Shown here: positions 30,224 to 39,188 of the stretch, piece after piece
Position numbering within the stretch: the first letter of the stretch is position 1
Layout of the letters: every line of letters starts with the position of its first letter
Assembly (NCBI RefSeq): GCF_003024385.1
Contig: NZ_PVZN01000009.1
Coordinates: 62,001 to 126,000, forward strand
Source of the DNA: Pseudomonas sp. BBP2017
GTDB taxonomy: Bacteria > Pseudomonadota > Gammaproteobacteria > Pseudomonadales > Pseudomonadaceae
Reading direction: 5' to 3'
Length of the DNA: 64,000 bases
Program-made: the position numbers and the translations under genes
The notes under the pieces: model-generated
The model's input: the letters and a program-made list of their open reading frames with translations, nothing else
What the model was told of the DNA's origin: nothing
Databases searched by the model: none

Positions 30224-31450
30224 TCACTGCCAGCGGCGGAAAATCAACGAGGTGTTAACTCCGCCAAACGCGAAGTTGTTGTTCATCACGTACTCGTTGT
30301 TCAGGTGCCGCCAATCGCCGCATAGGTAATCCAGCTCACCGCATTGTGGGTCGATATTCACCAGGTTGAGCGTGTGCACATAACGGTCGCTGTTCATCAT
30401 CTCGATACTGAACCAGGACTCCAGCGCCCCACACGCGCCCAGGGTGTGGCCGAGGAAGCTCTTTTGTGAACTGATCGGCATGCGTGGGCCGAACAGGCTG
30501 CTGGTGGCCAGGGTTTCGGCGATATCACCCTGTTCGGTAGCGGTGCCATGGCCATTCACGTAACCGATGGCCTCGGGCGCCAAGTGGGCATCCTCCAGGG
30601 CCAGCTCCATGGCGCGGCGCATGGTTACTTGCTCCGGGCGGGTGATGTGCTGACCGTCGGCATTGGTACCGAAACCGACGATTTCGGCGTAGATGTGCGC
30701 GCCTCGGGCCAGGGCGTGCTCAAGCTCTTCGAGTACCAGCATGCCGCCGCCTTCGCCGATCACCAGGCCATCGCGGCCACGGTCATAAGGGCTTGGCGTG
30801 CTCTGTGGTGCATCGTTCTTCAGGCTGGTGGCGTACAACGCATCGAAGACCATCGCTTCGGTCGGACACAGTTCTTCGGCGCCTCCGGCGAGCATCAGCG
30901 GCAGGCGGCCGAACTTGATCGCTTCATAGGCGTAGCCGATACCCTGGCTGCCACTGGTACAGGCACTGGAGGTGGGGATCAGGCGCCCGGTCAGGCCGAA
31001 GAAGATGCTGATATTCGCCGCTGTGGTGTGCGGCATCATGCGCACGTAGGAGTTGGCGTTCAGGCCTTCGGCAACTGAATTGAGCAGCATGTTGCCAAAG
31101 GTTTTCATTTCGTCGGTGCTGCCGGTCGACGAGCCGCAGGCCACGCCCATGCGCCCATCGCGGATCGACGGGTCGCCGAACAGCCCGGCATCGCGCAGGG
31201 CGTTCTCGGCCGCCGCCACGGCCAGGCGCGAGACTCGGCCCATACTGCGCAATTGCTTGCGGGTCCAGCTGTCGGGCACCTGAAAGTCATCGATCGGGCC
31301 GGCCAAGCGCGTATTGAGCTCCTCGAACCGGTCCCACTCGTGCATTCGCCGGATGCCGCTGCGATGCCTGGAAAAGTGCCCGGCAATGGTCGCCCAGTCG
31401 CTGCCCAGGGATGTGATGCCGGCCATACCGGTGACCACCACGCGTTTCAT
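30224..31450 (-). CDS. apeR: Aryl polyene 3-oxoacyl-ACP synthase (ApeR type)
   Basis: A 408-residue FabF-like condensing enzyme with the full catalytic triad: Cys164 in TSSACTSGSQG, His in NGHGTATEQGD and His in LGHTLGACGALES. It is predicted to condense malonyl units on the carrier protein during polyene growth. Last gene of the 17-gene operon; its ATG overlaps the ketoreductase stop by one base (TGATG at 31450). The ape letters used here follow gene order and family in described aryl polyene clusters, as I recall them. Confidence 0.85.
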   Translation of the reverse strand: MKRVVVTGMAGITSLGSDWATIAGHFSRHRSGIRRMHEWDRFEELNTRLAGPIDDFQVPDSWTRKQLRSMGRVSRLAVAAAENALRDAGLFGDPSIRDGRMGVACGSSTGSTDEMKTFGNMLLNSVAEGLNANSYVRMMPHTTAANISIFFGLTGRLIPTSSACTSGSQGIGYAYEAIKFGRLPLMLAGGAEELCPTEAMVFDALYATSLKNDAPQSTPSPYDRGRDGLVIGEGGGMLVLEELEHALARGAHIYAEIVGFGTNADGQHITRPEQVTMRRAMELALEDAHLAPEAIGYVNGHGTATEQGDIAETLATSSLFGPRMPISSQKSFLGHTLGACGALESWFSIEMMNSDRYVHTLNLVNIDPQCGELDYLCGDWRHLNNEYVMNNNFAFGGVNTSLIFRRWQ

Positions 31451-32178
31451 CAGCACAACCCTCCGTTGACTGCCAGCACCTGACGGGTGATGTACGCCGC
31501 CTCAGCCGACACCAGGAAATTGACCGCACTGGCGACTTCATCCGGCGTGCCCATGCGTTGCGCCGGGATCATTTTCAGCAAGTCTTCGAGCGGTACATGT
31601 TCATCGAGCATGGCGGTGTCGATCAGCCCGGGGGCGACGCAATTGACCGTGATCTTGCGCTTGGCCAGTTCGATTGCCAGGGCCTTGGCGGCGCCGATGA
31701 CCCCGGCCTTGGAGGCGCTGTAGTTGACCTGGCCTCGGTTGCCGATCATCCCGGAAACCGAGGTAATGCAAACGATCCGGCCTGGCGCACGGCGGCGGAT
31801 CATCGGCATCATCAGCGGGTGCAGGACGTTGTAGAAACCGTCGAGGTTAGTGCGTAATACCTGGTCCCAATCCTCTTCGCTCAAGGCCGGGAAGGCACCG
31901 TCGCGGGTCAGTCCGGCATTGCACACCACACCGTAATAGGCACCATGGGCCTCGACGTCGGCAGTGAGAATAGCCGCACACGCGCCACGATCGGCAACAT
32001 CGAATTGCAGCACGCGGGCCTGTCGGCCCATAGCCCGGATTTCCTCGGCAACAGCGTCGGCCTCAGTGCGGCCACTACGGCAATGCAGCACCAGGTCGAA
32101 ACCGGAGCGCGCCAGGCGCAGGGCAATGGCCTGGCCAATACCGCGGCTGGAACCGGTGACCAGAATGGTCTCAGTCAT
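31450..32178 (-). CDS. apeQ: Aryl polyene ketoreductase (FabG-like, ApeQ type)
   Basis: A 242-residue short-chain dehydrogenase. NADP-binding TGSSRGIGQAIA at about 8-19, NAG (CNAGLTRDGAF), and the catalytic Ser/Tyr/Lys set (CITSVSGM; NYSASKAG) are present. It reduces the beta-keto group after each condensation. Overlaps the upstream dehydratase by 8 nt. Confidence 0.88.
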   Translation of the reverse strand: MTETILVTGSSRGIGQAIALRLARSGFDLVLHCRSGRTEADAVAEEIRAMGRQARVLQFDVADRGACAAILTADVEAHGAYYGVVCNAGLTRDGAFPALSEEDWDQVLRTNLDGFYNVLHPLMMPMIRRRAPGRIVCITSVSGMIGNRGQVNYSASKAGVIGAAKALAIELAKRKITVNCVAPGLIDTAMLDEHVPLEDLLKMIPAQRMGTPDEVASAVNFLVSAEAAYITRQVLAVNGGLC

Positions 32179-32641
32179 GGGGGGACTCCTCAGGGCCCGC
32201 TTCGGCCAGGTAGCTGGCAGCCTGCGGCGGGCTGAATACGTTCAAACGGGCCGTGGCCTGGATGCCCGGGCCGTGCAGATCACATTCGAATACGGCCATG
32301 CCGTTGTCATCTTCCAGTGAGGGACGGGCATGGATATGCAGTTCGGCACCGGCGGGAAAATACTCGACATTGCATTCGAACTTGCGCGTACCGAGCAGGA
32401 AGCCCAGCGTTACCGGCTTGCCTTGGGTGCGTGCGCGACAGCCGGCAAAAGCCGCAGCGCTCTGGGCCATCAGCTCGATGCCGACCCAGGCCGGCAGGCT
32501 GCCGTCGGCGCGATTGAACAACCCGCCCGGGCGAACAGTCAGGCGGGTATGAACCTGGTCCTGGTCAAAGGACTCGACCTGGTCGATCAGGATCATGTCG
32601 CCGGCATGGGGCAGCAGTTCAGCCAGGGGCCAGATGGTCAT
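32171..32641 (-). CDS. apeP: Aryl polyene dehydratase, hotdog fold (ApeP type)
   Basis: A 156-residue hotdog protein of the FabZ/FabA-like ApeP family. LPHAGDMILIDQV holds the likely catalytic His13, and GIELMAQSAAAFAG the acidic partner. It should remove water from the beta-hydroxy intermediate to build the conjugated double bonds, with the second dehydratase domain fused to the ligase. Overlaps the upstream ketosynthase by 4 nt. Confidence 0.85.
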   Translation of the reverse strand: MTIWPLAELLPHAGDMILIDQVESFDQDQVHTRLTVRPGGLFNRADGSLPAWVGIELMAQSAAAFAGCRARTQGKPVTLGFLLGTRKFECNVEYFPAGAELHIHARPSLEDDNGMAVFECDLHGPGIQATARLNVFSPPQAASYLAEAGPEESPHD

Positions 32642-33837
32642 GGGGCGTCTCCGAGAATCAGGCTGACATTGTTGCCACCGAAGGCGAACGAGTTACTCAT
32701 CAAGCGTCGTGGGCCAGCAGCTGGCAGACGCTGGCTGGCATCGACCAGGTTGAGCGTTGGCAGCTGTGGGTCAATCGCGCCGTCCCAGATGTGCGGTGGC
32801 AGTTGTCCATGCCGATTGTGCATCGACAGGCTCAACCAGCAGAACGCCGCTTCCAGCGCACCGGCGGCACCCAGGGTGTGGCCGGTCATGGGTTTGCTCG
32901 ACGAACAAGCCAACTGGCTGCCGAACAGGGTATGCACAGCCTGGCTCTCCATGGCATCGTTGTGTTGGGTGGCGGTACCGTGCAGGTTCAGGTAGTTGAT
33001 TTGCGCCGGTTGTAGACCTGCATTGTCCAGCGCCTTGGCCATGGCCTGCAAGGCGCCTTTTCCCTGCGGCTCGGGCGCCGAGATATGGTGCGCATCGGAG
33101 CTGGCCCCGGCGCCGAGGAGCGCAACGCTGGTGCCTTCGCGATTCGCTTCGCGGGTCATCAGAAACAGCGCCGCGGCTTCGCCGATGTTGATGCCGTTGC
33201 GATTGACCGAGAAGGGGTTGCAGCGTTGCGCGCTGACGGCTTCCAGGGCGCTGAAGCCGTTGAGGGTCAGCTTGCACAGGCTGTCCACGCCTCCACAGAT
33301 CACCGCATCGCAGACCCCCAGATCGAGTAGCCGGCGGGCGCTCATCAAGGCGCGGGCGCTGGAGGTGCAGGCGGTGGAGATGACGTAGGCCGGGCCGCTC
33401 AGTTGCAGCCAGTCGGCGAGGAAGTTGGCCGGCGCACTGAGTTCTTGCTCGCTGTAGTCATAGCTCGCGGGGAACTGCTGCTCGCGCAGGTAATGAGCAA
33501 TACCGTCGCCTGCTTCTGCAATGCCAGAGGTGCTGGTGCCGAGCACGATGGCCACCCGCTGGTGGCCATGACGGGCAATTGCCGCTTCGATCTGCGGGGC
33601 GATCTGCAGGCAGGCTTCATACAGCAACTGATTGTTGCGGCTGTGACGCGACCGCAGCGCCGGCGGCAAGTCGAGCAACGTACCGGGCACCACGGCAACC
33701 GGCACGCGGCGCTCTGGAACCCAGCCGAGTTCTTCGCGCATGCCTGAGCAATCGCCGGCAAACAGGCGGCGGGCGACTTCGGCCTGATCGCGCCCCAGGG
33801 CGCAAACCAGGCCCAGGGCATTGAGATAAGCGCTCAT
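32638..33837 (-). CDS. apeO: Aryl polyene ketosynthase (ApeO type)
   Basis: A 399-residue beta-ketoacyl synthase. Active-site Cys157 in ISTACTSSARAL, His in NLHGTATQHND and His in TGHTLGAAGALEA make it catalytically competent. It is clearly different from ApeR (shorter, different N-terminus). In characterised systems one such protein pairs with the short chain-length-factor-like ApeC; that pairing is inferred here. Overlaps its neighbours by 4 nt on both sides. Confidence 0.85.
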   Translation of the reverse strand: MSAYLNALGLVCALGRDQAEVARRLFAGDCSGMREELGWVPERRVPVAVVPGTLLDLPPALRSRHSRNNQLLYEACLQIAPQIEAAIARHGHQRVAIVLGTSTSGIAEAGDGIAHYLREQQFPASYDYSEQELSAPANFLADWLQLSGPAYVISTACTSSARALMSARRLLDLGVCDAVICGGVDSLCKLTLNGFSALEAVSAQRCNPFSVNRNGINIGEAAALFLMTREANREGTSVALLGAGASSDAHHISAPEPQGKGALQAMAKALDNAGLQPAQINYLNLHGTATQHNDAMESQAVHTLFGSQLACSSSKPMTGHTLGAAGALEAAFCWLSLSMHNRHGQLPPHIWDGAIDPQLPTLNLVDASQRLPAAGPRRLMSNSFAFGGNNVSLILGDAP

Positions 33838-34319
33838 GGCGTGGTCTCGCTGGGCAGAGGGCTGACTCGATAGCGCAGGCCCTGCTTGAGGTTCAAAGTG
33901 AAGTCATCGGCGTGCCGGTAATCGACCCGCCAGCGCTTGCCCAGCCAGCGCTGCTGACCGTGCTGGCGGGCGTCTGGATAGCGTTGCTTGAGCTGCCCGT
34001 CGGCTGTCAGGGCGAACAGCACAGCGGCGAACAGCTCGCGCGCCGCCGGGTTGGGTGGCAGGAAACCATCGGCCTGCCACTGACCCTGATTGAGCAATTG
34101 TCGGGCCTGGGGAATGCCCAGTAAATCGAGTAACGACCAGCGTAGGCTGGGGCCTTCACGCTGGATCACCAGCAGCCAGTCCTGACGCTGATCGGCCTGT
34201 TCGCGCTGGATGTGCAGTTGCATCGGCAGTGGCAACGTCGGCAGCTGTTCGGGCAGCGGCGCCTGAGTGGCACAGGCACTGAGCAGGCACATAGCAACAA
34301 TCAGCAGCAGGCGATTCAT
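33834..34319 (-). CDS. apeN: DUF3261 lipoprotein of the aryl polyene operon (ApeN type)
   Basis: A 161-residue predicted outer-membrane lipoprotein: signal peptide with lipobox LLSAC (Cys15), then a DUF3261-type domain with WLLVIQREGPSLRWSLLDLLG and RWRVDYRHADDFTLNL. It lies beside the MMPL exporter and LolA-like genes, which suggests it receives or anchors the lipidated pigment at the outer membrane. Molecular role unknown. Confidence 0.82.
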   Translation of the reverse strand: MNRLLLIVAMCLLSACATQAPLPEQLPTLPLPMQLHIQREQADQRQDWLLVIQREGPSLRWSLLDLLGIPQARQLLNQGQWQADGFLPPNPAARELFAAVLFALTADGQLKQRYPDARQHGQQRWLGKRWRVDYRHADDFTLNLKQGLRYRVSPLPSETTP

Positions 34320-36631
34320 GCCGGTTCCTTGTGCCGGGTGGCAGCCCAGGGCGCGAGGATGAAGCTGAATACCAGTCCCAGGCTCACGGCCAGGCCGAAA
34401 TTGCTCACCGCAGGCGTGCTCGATACCGCCAGCAGGCCGAACGACAGCCAGGTGGTGGTGGCTGCCAGCAAAGTACCCAGCAGGCTGACGGCGGCGCCGC
34501 CGATCTGTTCATGCATGAGGATCGCGTAGTCGACGCTGATGGCCGTAACCAACAATAAACCAAACAGGCTGAACAGGGTCAGCGGCTGTCCCAGCCAGCC
34601 GAGGCTGGCTAGGCTGCACAGGGCGGCGAGCAGCGGCAAGGCGACGATACGCAGCGCCCCGCTCATGCCGAAAGGCAGGATCAGCAGCACCACGATCAAC
34701 GCACAGGACAGCAGTTTCAGCTCGGCGGCGCTGACCTGGGTGGCGGCAAATACCCGGTTCAAGTCGCCGAGACGATCCACCAGTTGCACGCCTTGCAGGT
34801 CATTTGCCTGCAGTTGCAAGACGGCCGGATCGTTCAGCCCCTGCAGGCTGACAATGGCAGCCACGCCTTGACCGTCAGTGCCCAGCCATAGCGGGCGCCA
34901 GGGCTCGCCCAAGGGGCCGCTGAGGACGCGTTCGATGTCCAGGGCTGGCATTGCCTGCAGTTGGCTCAGCTCAGCTTGCAGTGCGCTGTGCGGGACGCCC
35001 ATGGCCAGCAAAGGCTGCCAATGCTCGGGCAGTTTGCCCAGCGCATCGCGTAGCTGCCGTTGCTCGAGCGGGCTGGCGAGCAGTTGGCTGAGCGCCATAT
35101 AGCTTTTGAGTTTGTCCGTTTCGACCAGCTTATCGAGGCGAGTGCCCAAGGTTTGCAGACGCTCAAGCAACTGGCTCTGGTCGTCAGCGCGGACCAGGTA
35201 GAACTGGCTGGTGGGCTGGTAGCCGGTAATGCGCGCCACGGCTTGGGCCTCAGCAAGCAGCGGTGGCGAACTGTTGATCCACTGGCGGATGTCATTACGG
35301 CTGTCCAGCTGCCACAGGCCGGCGATACAGAACAGCGCCAGCAGGGCGAGCAGAACCGGGCTGGGGATCTTGGCCAACAAGGTGCTGCGCAGGTCCATCA
35401 GCCATTGCGCGACCATCAGCGGCCATTGCGCCGGTTGCAATGTCGTGCCCTTGAGCAGTGCGGGCAGCAGGCACACCGCGCAGAGGTAGGCCCCGAACAG
35501 GCCGGCAGCGGAGAACACCGCGATCTGGGTCAGCGCCGGGAACGGCGTGAAGGCCAGGGCCAGGTAGCCAATGCAACTGGTGATCAGGCTCAGGCTCAGA
35601 CCCGGCAGGGTCAGGCGCACGGCGGGCCAGGCGTGCCAGGGGCGCAGGCTCCAGCTTTTCGACAGGTAGTGCAGCGGATAGTCCACGGCCACACCGATCA
35701 GGCTGGAGCCCAGCACCAGAGTCATCACATGCATCTGGCCGAACAGGGCAACGCAGGCTGTGGCACCGAACAGCATGCCGACCAGCACCGGGACGAACGC
35801 CAGCAGTACGCGCAGGCGCCGAAACGCCAGGAGCAGCAAGAGCAGAATGCCGAGTGTGGCACCGCCGCCGACCCAGGTGATTTCCTCGCTGGCCTGACGC
35901 TGGCCGTTGGCGGCGTATAGCAGGCCGCTGGCGGCCAGCAACCGGGCGCCGTCCTGGCTGGCTTGCCGACGGCTATTGTCGAGCAAGTCGGCCACTTGCA
36001 GCGGTAGCTGCAAATCGAAGGCGTTGCCCTGAGTACGGGCGCGCAGCAATACCCAGAACTGGCCGTCGGCCTCGGCCAGCAGTGCACCGCTGGCGGTGTC
36101 CAGCTGCACTGCGGCCGGGCGTGGCTGACTGTTCTGGATACGTCCGGTCAGGCCCAGCCAATCGTCTTGGCTCGGCACCAGGCTGAAGCCGGAGAAAGGG
36201 TCATAGAGGCTTTGTACGCGTTGTTCGACAAAGGCCTGGGGATCGTCGCTCAGCATCTTGCGATCGGCACGCGACAACATTGCCAGACGGCCTTGCAGCA
36301 ATTGCTCGCGTACTGCCTGCAAGTCGCTCTGCACACTCCACTGAACCTTTTCGAACAAGCCGCTGGCCTGCCATTGCTGGCCCAGATGCTGGGCCAGGGC
36401 GATTGCCTGTTCGCGCCGGGGGTGGCCGACCAGCATCAGCATTTCGCGGTTCAACGGTTCCTGCATGCGCTGTTCGGCGCGTTGCACCAGCGGGTCTTGA
36501 ACAGCACCGGGTACCAGTGTCATCAAGTCGGCCGACAGTGGCGCACCCCGATGCCACTGCCAGCCGGTCAGGGCCAGGACAGCAACCAGCAGTACCAGGA
36601 AAAGCCGTGGCAACACGCGCTCACTTGGCAA
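34316..36631 (-). CDS. apeM: MMPL/RND-family exporter of the aryl polyene operon (ApeM type)
   Basis: A 771-residue membrane protein with about 11-12 helices in two blocks, each following a large periplasmic loop (about 30-245 and 440-600), the MMPL plan. GVAVDYPLHYLSKSW and AISVDYAILMHEQIGG are the paired family motifs in helix 4 and helix 10. Predicted to move the lipid-linked polyene from the inner membrane. The first frame codon is a TTG that overlaps the LolA-like gene by 11 nt; a GTG 15 nt downstream (36616) is an alternative start. Confidence 0.85.
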   Translation of the reverse strand: MPSERVLPRLFLVLLVAVLALTGWQWHRGAPLSADLMTLVPGAVQDPLVQRAEQRMQEPLNREMLMLVGHPRREQAIALAQHLGQQWQASGLFEKVQWSVQSDLQAVREQLLQGRLAMLSRADRKMLSDDPQAFVEQRVQSLYDPFSGFSLVPSQDDWLGLTGRIQNSQPRPAAVQLDTASGALLAEADGQFWVLLRARTQGNAFDLQLPLQVADLLDNSRRQASQDGARLLAASGLLYAANGQRQASEEITWVGGGATLGILLLLLLAFRRLRVLLAFVPVLVGMLFGATACVALFGQMHVMTLVLGSSLIGVAVDYPLHYLSKSWSLRPWHAWPAVRLTLPGLSLSLITSCIGYLALAFTPFPALTQIAVFSAAGLFGAYLCAVCLLPALLKGTTLQPAQWPLMVAQWLMDLRSTLLAKIPSPVLLALLALFCIAGLWQLDSRNDIRQWINSSPPLLAEAQAVARITGYQPTSQFYLVRADDQSQLLERLQTLGTRLDKLVETDKLKSYMALSQLLASPLEQRQLRDALGKLPEHWQPLLAMGVPHSALQAELSQLQAMPALDIERVLSGPLGEPWRPLWLGTDGQGVAAIVSLQGLNDPAVLQLQANDLQGVQLVDRLGDLNRVFAATQVSAAELKLLSCALIVVLLILPFGMSGALRIVALPLLAALCSLASLGWLGQPLTLFSLFGLLLVTAISVDYAILMHEQIGGAAVSLLGTLLAATTTWLSFGLLAVSSTPAVSNFGLAVSLGLVFSFILAPWAATRHKEPA

Positions 36632-37229
36632 AGTCGCGGCGCTCCGTATCGCTCAAATGGCTGGCGCTGCTGCTTGAGGGCATGCGCAACACAGTGCTGT
36701 CGCCCTGGGTTTCGAGCATCTGGATACGTTCGACAAAGCGTCCACCGTCGATATCGATCTGCTGGAACACTTGCTTGAGCAGCAGCGAGCGCGGTGTCAG
36801 GCGTAGCTGCCAATGCTGTGCATCGCCTTGCAGGCTGAGTTCGAAGTCGCGCTGCAAACCGCTGCTGTCACCTTGCAGCACGGCGAAGAACAGGCGGTTT
36901 TGCTCGGCACCGGCACCGGCACTGTTGCCTGGCAGCATCTGCCAGCCTCCAGCGTCGCGCCGGGCAATGCCCTGAGCGTCGAGGCGGTAGTCCTGCTTGA
37001 GCGGTGTATGCAGCAACCAGAGCAAGCCGTGATCGCGGGCCAGGACGAACTGGCCTTTGCTCACTAACGGCTGCGGCAGGGCGCGCAAGTGTTTTTCCTG
37101 AATGAACGGCCCCTTGACCACCGCCGACTCAGCCAGCTGTGTGCTCAGATCGTCCAGGCCAAAGGCCTGAGCCAGGGTATGGGTGAGCATCAGGGCGGCG
37201 CACAGCAGGTTGCGCAACAGGGTTTTCAT
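36621..37229 (-). CDS. apeL: LolA-like periplasmic carrier of the aryl polyene operon (ApeL type)
   Basis: A 202-residue exported protein with a signal peptide (1-22, ending LAQA) and an LolA-like beta-sheet fold, e.g. GPFIQEKHLRALPQPLVSKG and LLWLLHTPLKQDYRLD. LolA carries lipoproteins across the periplasm; here the cargo is more likely the lipidated polyene. The start is fixed at 37229 by the signal peptide and the 4-nt overlap with the thioesterase stop. Confidence 0.82.
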   Translation of the reverse strand: MKTLLRNLLCAALMLTHTLAQAFGLDDLSTQLAESAVVKGPFIQEKHLRALPQPLVSKGQFVLARDHGLLWLLHTPLKQDYRLDAQGIARRDAGGWQMLPGNSAGAGAEQNRLFFAVLQGDSSGLQRDFELSLQGDAQHWQLRLTPRSLLLKQVFQQIDIDGGRFVERIQMLETQGDSTVLRMPSSSSASHLSDTERRDFAK

Positions 37230-37651
37230 TTCAGCACCTTGGCCACAGCATCGAGCATCACTTGAGGTGAGGCCAATTGCATCTCGCCGCTGGCGATTTC
37301 CACCGCTACCTGCACAGAGCTGGCGCGGGTCATGCGTTCGCCGCTGACGGCATCGCTGATCAGGTAGTTGATCTTCAGGCGGTTCTCCCATTCCACCAGG
37401 CTGGCGCGCACATTCAGGCGCTGGCCGAAGGTGGCGCCGCGTACGTAGCGCAGTTGCAGGTCGATCACAGGCCAGGCATAGCCCGAGTCGCGCATTTGCA
37501 GGTAGTTGTGGTCGAGCCGGTCGAGCAGGGCACAACGCGCCACTTCCAGGTATTTGACGTAGTGGCCGTGCCAGACCACCAGCATGCTGTCGACGTCGAA
37601 GAACGGCACCAGGATTTCGCTGTCGACGTGCAGCACGCCCTTACTGCGCAT
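37226..37651 (-). CDS. apeK: 4HBT-type acyl thioesterase of the aryl polyene operon (ApeK type)
   Basis: About 141 residues from the ATG at 37651 (MRSKGVLHVDSEI); an ATG 24 nt upstream is possible. A hotdog thioesterase of the YbgC/4HBT type: PFFDVDSMLVVWHGHYVKYLE corresponds to the catalytic-Asp helix motif. It could release or edit acyl groups on the carrier proteins. It overlaps the lyase by 11 nt and the LolA-like gene by 4 nt. Confidence 0.82.
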   Translation of the reverse strand: MRSKGVLHVDSEILVPFFDVDSMLVVWHGHYVKYLEVARCALLDRLDHNYLQMRDSGYAWPVIDLQLRYVRGATFGQRLNVRASLVEWENRLKINYLISDAVSGERMTRASSVQVAVEIASGEMQLASPQVMLDAVAKVLK

Positions 37652-39188
37652 GCAGCCTCCAGTGTTGTTCGCCAATACGTTTCAGACACAACCGCAGATC
37701 GCTATCCAGTGCGCGGTCTTCGATGACCGGGGCGAAATCTGCCAGCAGCTCACGGTGCATCGTGGCCAGGGCCGGCGGTAGTGTGCGGGCGTCGGCCGCC
37801 TGCCCACGAAGCCAGACGCCCTGATTGGCGGCGAGCAGAGTGGCCGCAGCCACCTGCTCGGTCAGTTCCAGCACGCGCAGGGCATCGCGGGCAGCGATCG
37901 TGCCCATGCTGACTTTGTCCTGGTTGTGGCATTCGGTGGAGCGCGAGAACACGCTGGCCGGCATCGTCTGCTTCAGGGCTTCGGCGGTCCAGGCGCTGGC
38001 GCCGATCTGCACTGCCTTGAAGCCATGGTTGAGCATCGCCCGTTCGGCACTGGCGCCGGACAAGTTGCTGGGCAGGCCGTGGTTGTAGCGCACGTCCACC
38101 AGCAGGGCGAGCTGACGGTCGAGCAGATCGGCGACGTTGGCAACCAGATTCTTCAGACTGTCCATGGCAAAGGCGATGTGCCCGCCGTAGAAGTGCCCAC
38201 CGTGCAGCACCCGTTCGGCTTCGGCGTCGATGATCGGGTTGTCGTTAGCGCTGTTGAGCTCGGTCTCGATGAAGCTGCGCAGCCAGCCCAGACTGTCGGC
38301 CAGCACGCCGAGCACATGGGGCGCGCAGCGTAGCGAGTAGCGGTCCTGCAAGCGGTGCAGAGGCGCGGTCGGCGCGTCGATGGCCAGGTCCTGGCGTAGC
38401 CAGGCGGCGACCTGCATCTGCCCCGGGTGTGGCTTGGCCGCGAACAGGCGCTCGTCGAAGTGTTCCGGGTTGCCTTGCAGGGCGACTACGTTCAACGCCG
38501 TGATGCGCGTGGCCAGTTTGAGCAGGTAGTCGGCGCGGGCGAAGGCCAGGCAGGCGAGGCCGGTCATTACCGCGGTGCCATTCATCAGCGCCAGGGCTTC
38601 CTTGGGCCTTAGCACCAGTGGCTGCCAGCCCAACTCGCGGTGGACCTCGGCGGCGCTGCGGCGTTCGCCGCGGTAGAGGACTTCGCGCTCACCGGACAGG
38701 GTGGCGGAGACGTAAGACAATGGCGTCAGGTCGCCGCTGGCACCGACCGAGCCTTCCTCCGGAATCAGCGGCAGGATGTCGTGGGCAAGAAAGGCCTGCA
38801 GACGCTCCAGTAACGCTACGCGAACGCCGGATACGCCCTGGCACAGCGACTGCAAGCGCGCGGCCAGCACCGCGCGGGTTGCCGGCGCATCGAGCAGGCG
38901 CCCCAGGCCGCAACCATGGAAGGTGTACAGATGCTGCGGCAAGGCCTCGACGTGCTCCAGCGGCACGGCTACCACGCACGAGTCGCCATAGCCGGTGGTG
39001 ACGCCGTAGATCACCCCCTCCTTGTTCAGCAGGGTGTCGAGAAACTGCGCGCCACGGGCGATGCGCGCACGGTATTCGGCGTCATCCTGCAGGCGGCTTT
39101 CGGCCTGGCGGCAGGCCAGGGCCAGGACGTCTTCGATAGCAAGCGGCGACTCGCCGAAGGTTACAGGCTCATGCACAGGCATCGTCAT
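37641..39188 (-). CDS. Aromatic amino-acid lyase (HAL/PAL/TAL family), probable aryl starter enzyme
   Basis: A 515-residue MIO-dependent ammonia-lyase. The MIO triad Ala150-Ser151-Gly152 lies in GSVGASGDLTPLSYV; catalytic Tyr61 is in VIYGVTTGYGD; SRSTECHNQDKVSMGT is the C-terminal family signature. The residues at the substrate-selecting position read Phe90-His91 (LYTFHGCGLG), neither the Ser-His of histidase nor the His-Leu I recall from tyrosine ammonia-lyase. Within an aryl polyene operon it most likely makes 4-coumarate or a similar aryl acid for the ligase; substrate is inferred. It overlaps the acyltransferase by 20 nt. Confidence 0.82.
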   Translation of the reverse strand: MTMPVHEPVTFGESPLAIEDVLALACRQAESRLQDDAEYRARIARGAQFLDTLLNKEGVIYGVTTGYGDSCVVAVPLEHVEALPQHLYTFHGCGLGRLLDAPATRAVLAARLQSLCQGVSGVRVALLERLQAFLAHDILPLIPEEGSVGASGDLTPLSYVSATLSGEREVLYRGERRSAAEVHRELGWQPLVLRPKEALALMNGTAVMTGLACLAFARADYLLKLATRITALNVVALQGNPEHFDERLFAAKPHPGQMQVAAWLRQDLAIDAPTAPLHRLQDRYSLRCAPHVLGVLADSLGWLRSFIETELNSANDNPIIDAEAERVLHGGHFYGGHIAFAMDSLKNLVANVADLLDRQLALLVDVRYNHGLPSNLSGASAERAMLNHGFKAVQIGASAWTAEALKQTMPASVFSRSTECHNQDKVSMGTIAARDALRVLELTEQVAAATLLAANQGVWLRGQAADARTLPPALATMHRELLADFAPVIEDRALDSDLRLCLKRIGEQHWRLHAQ

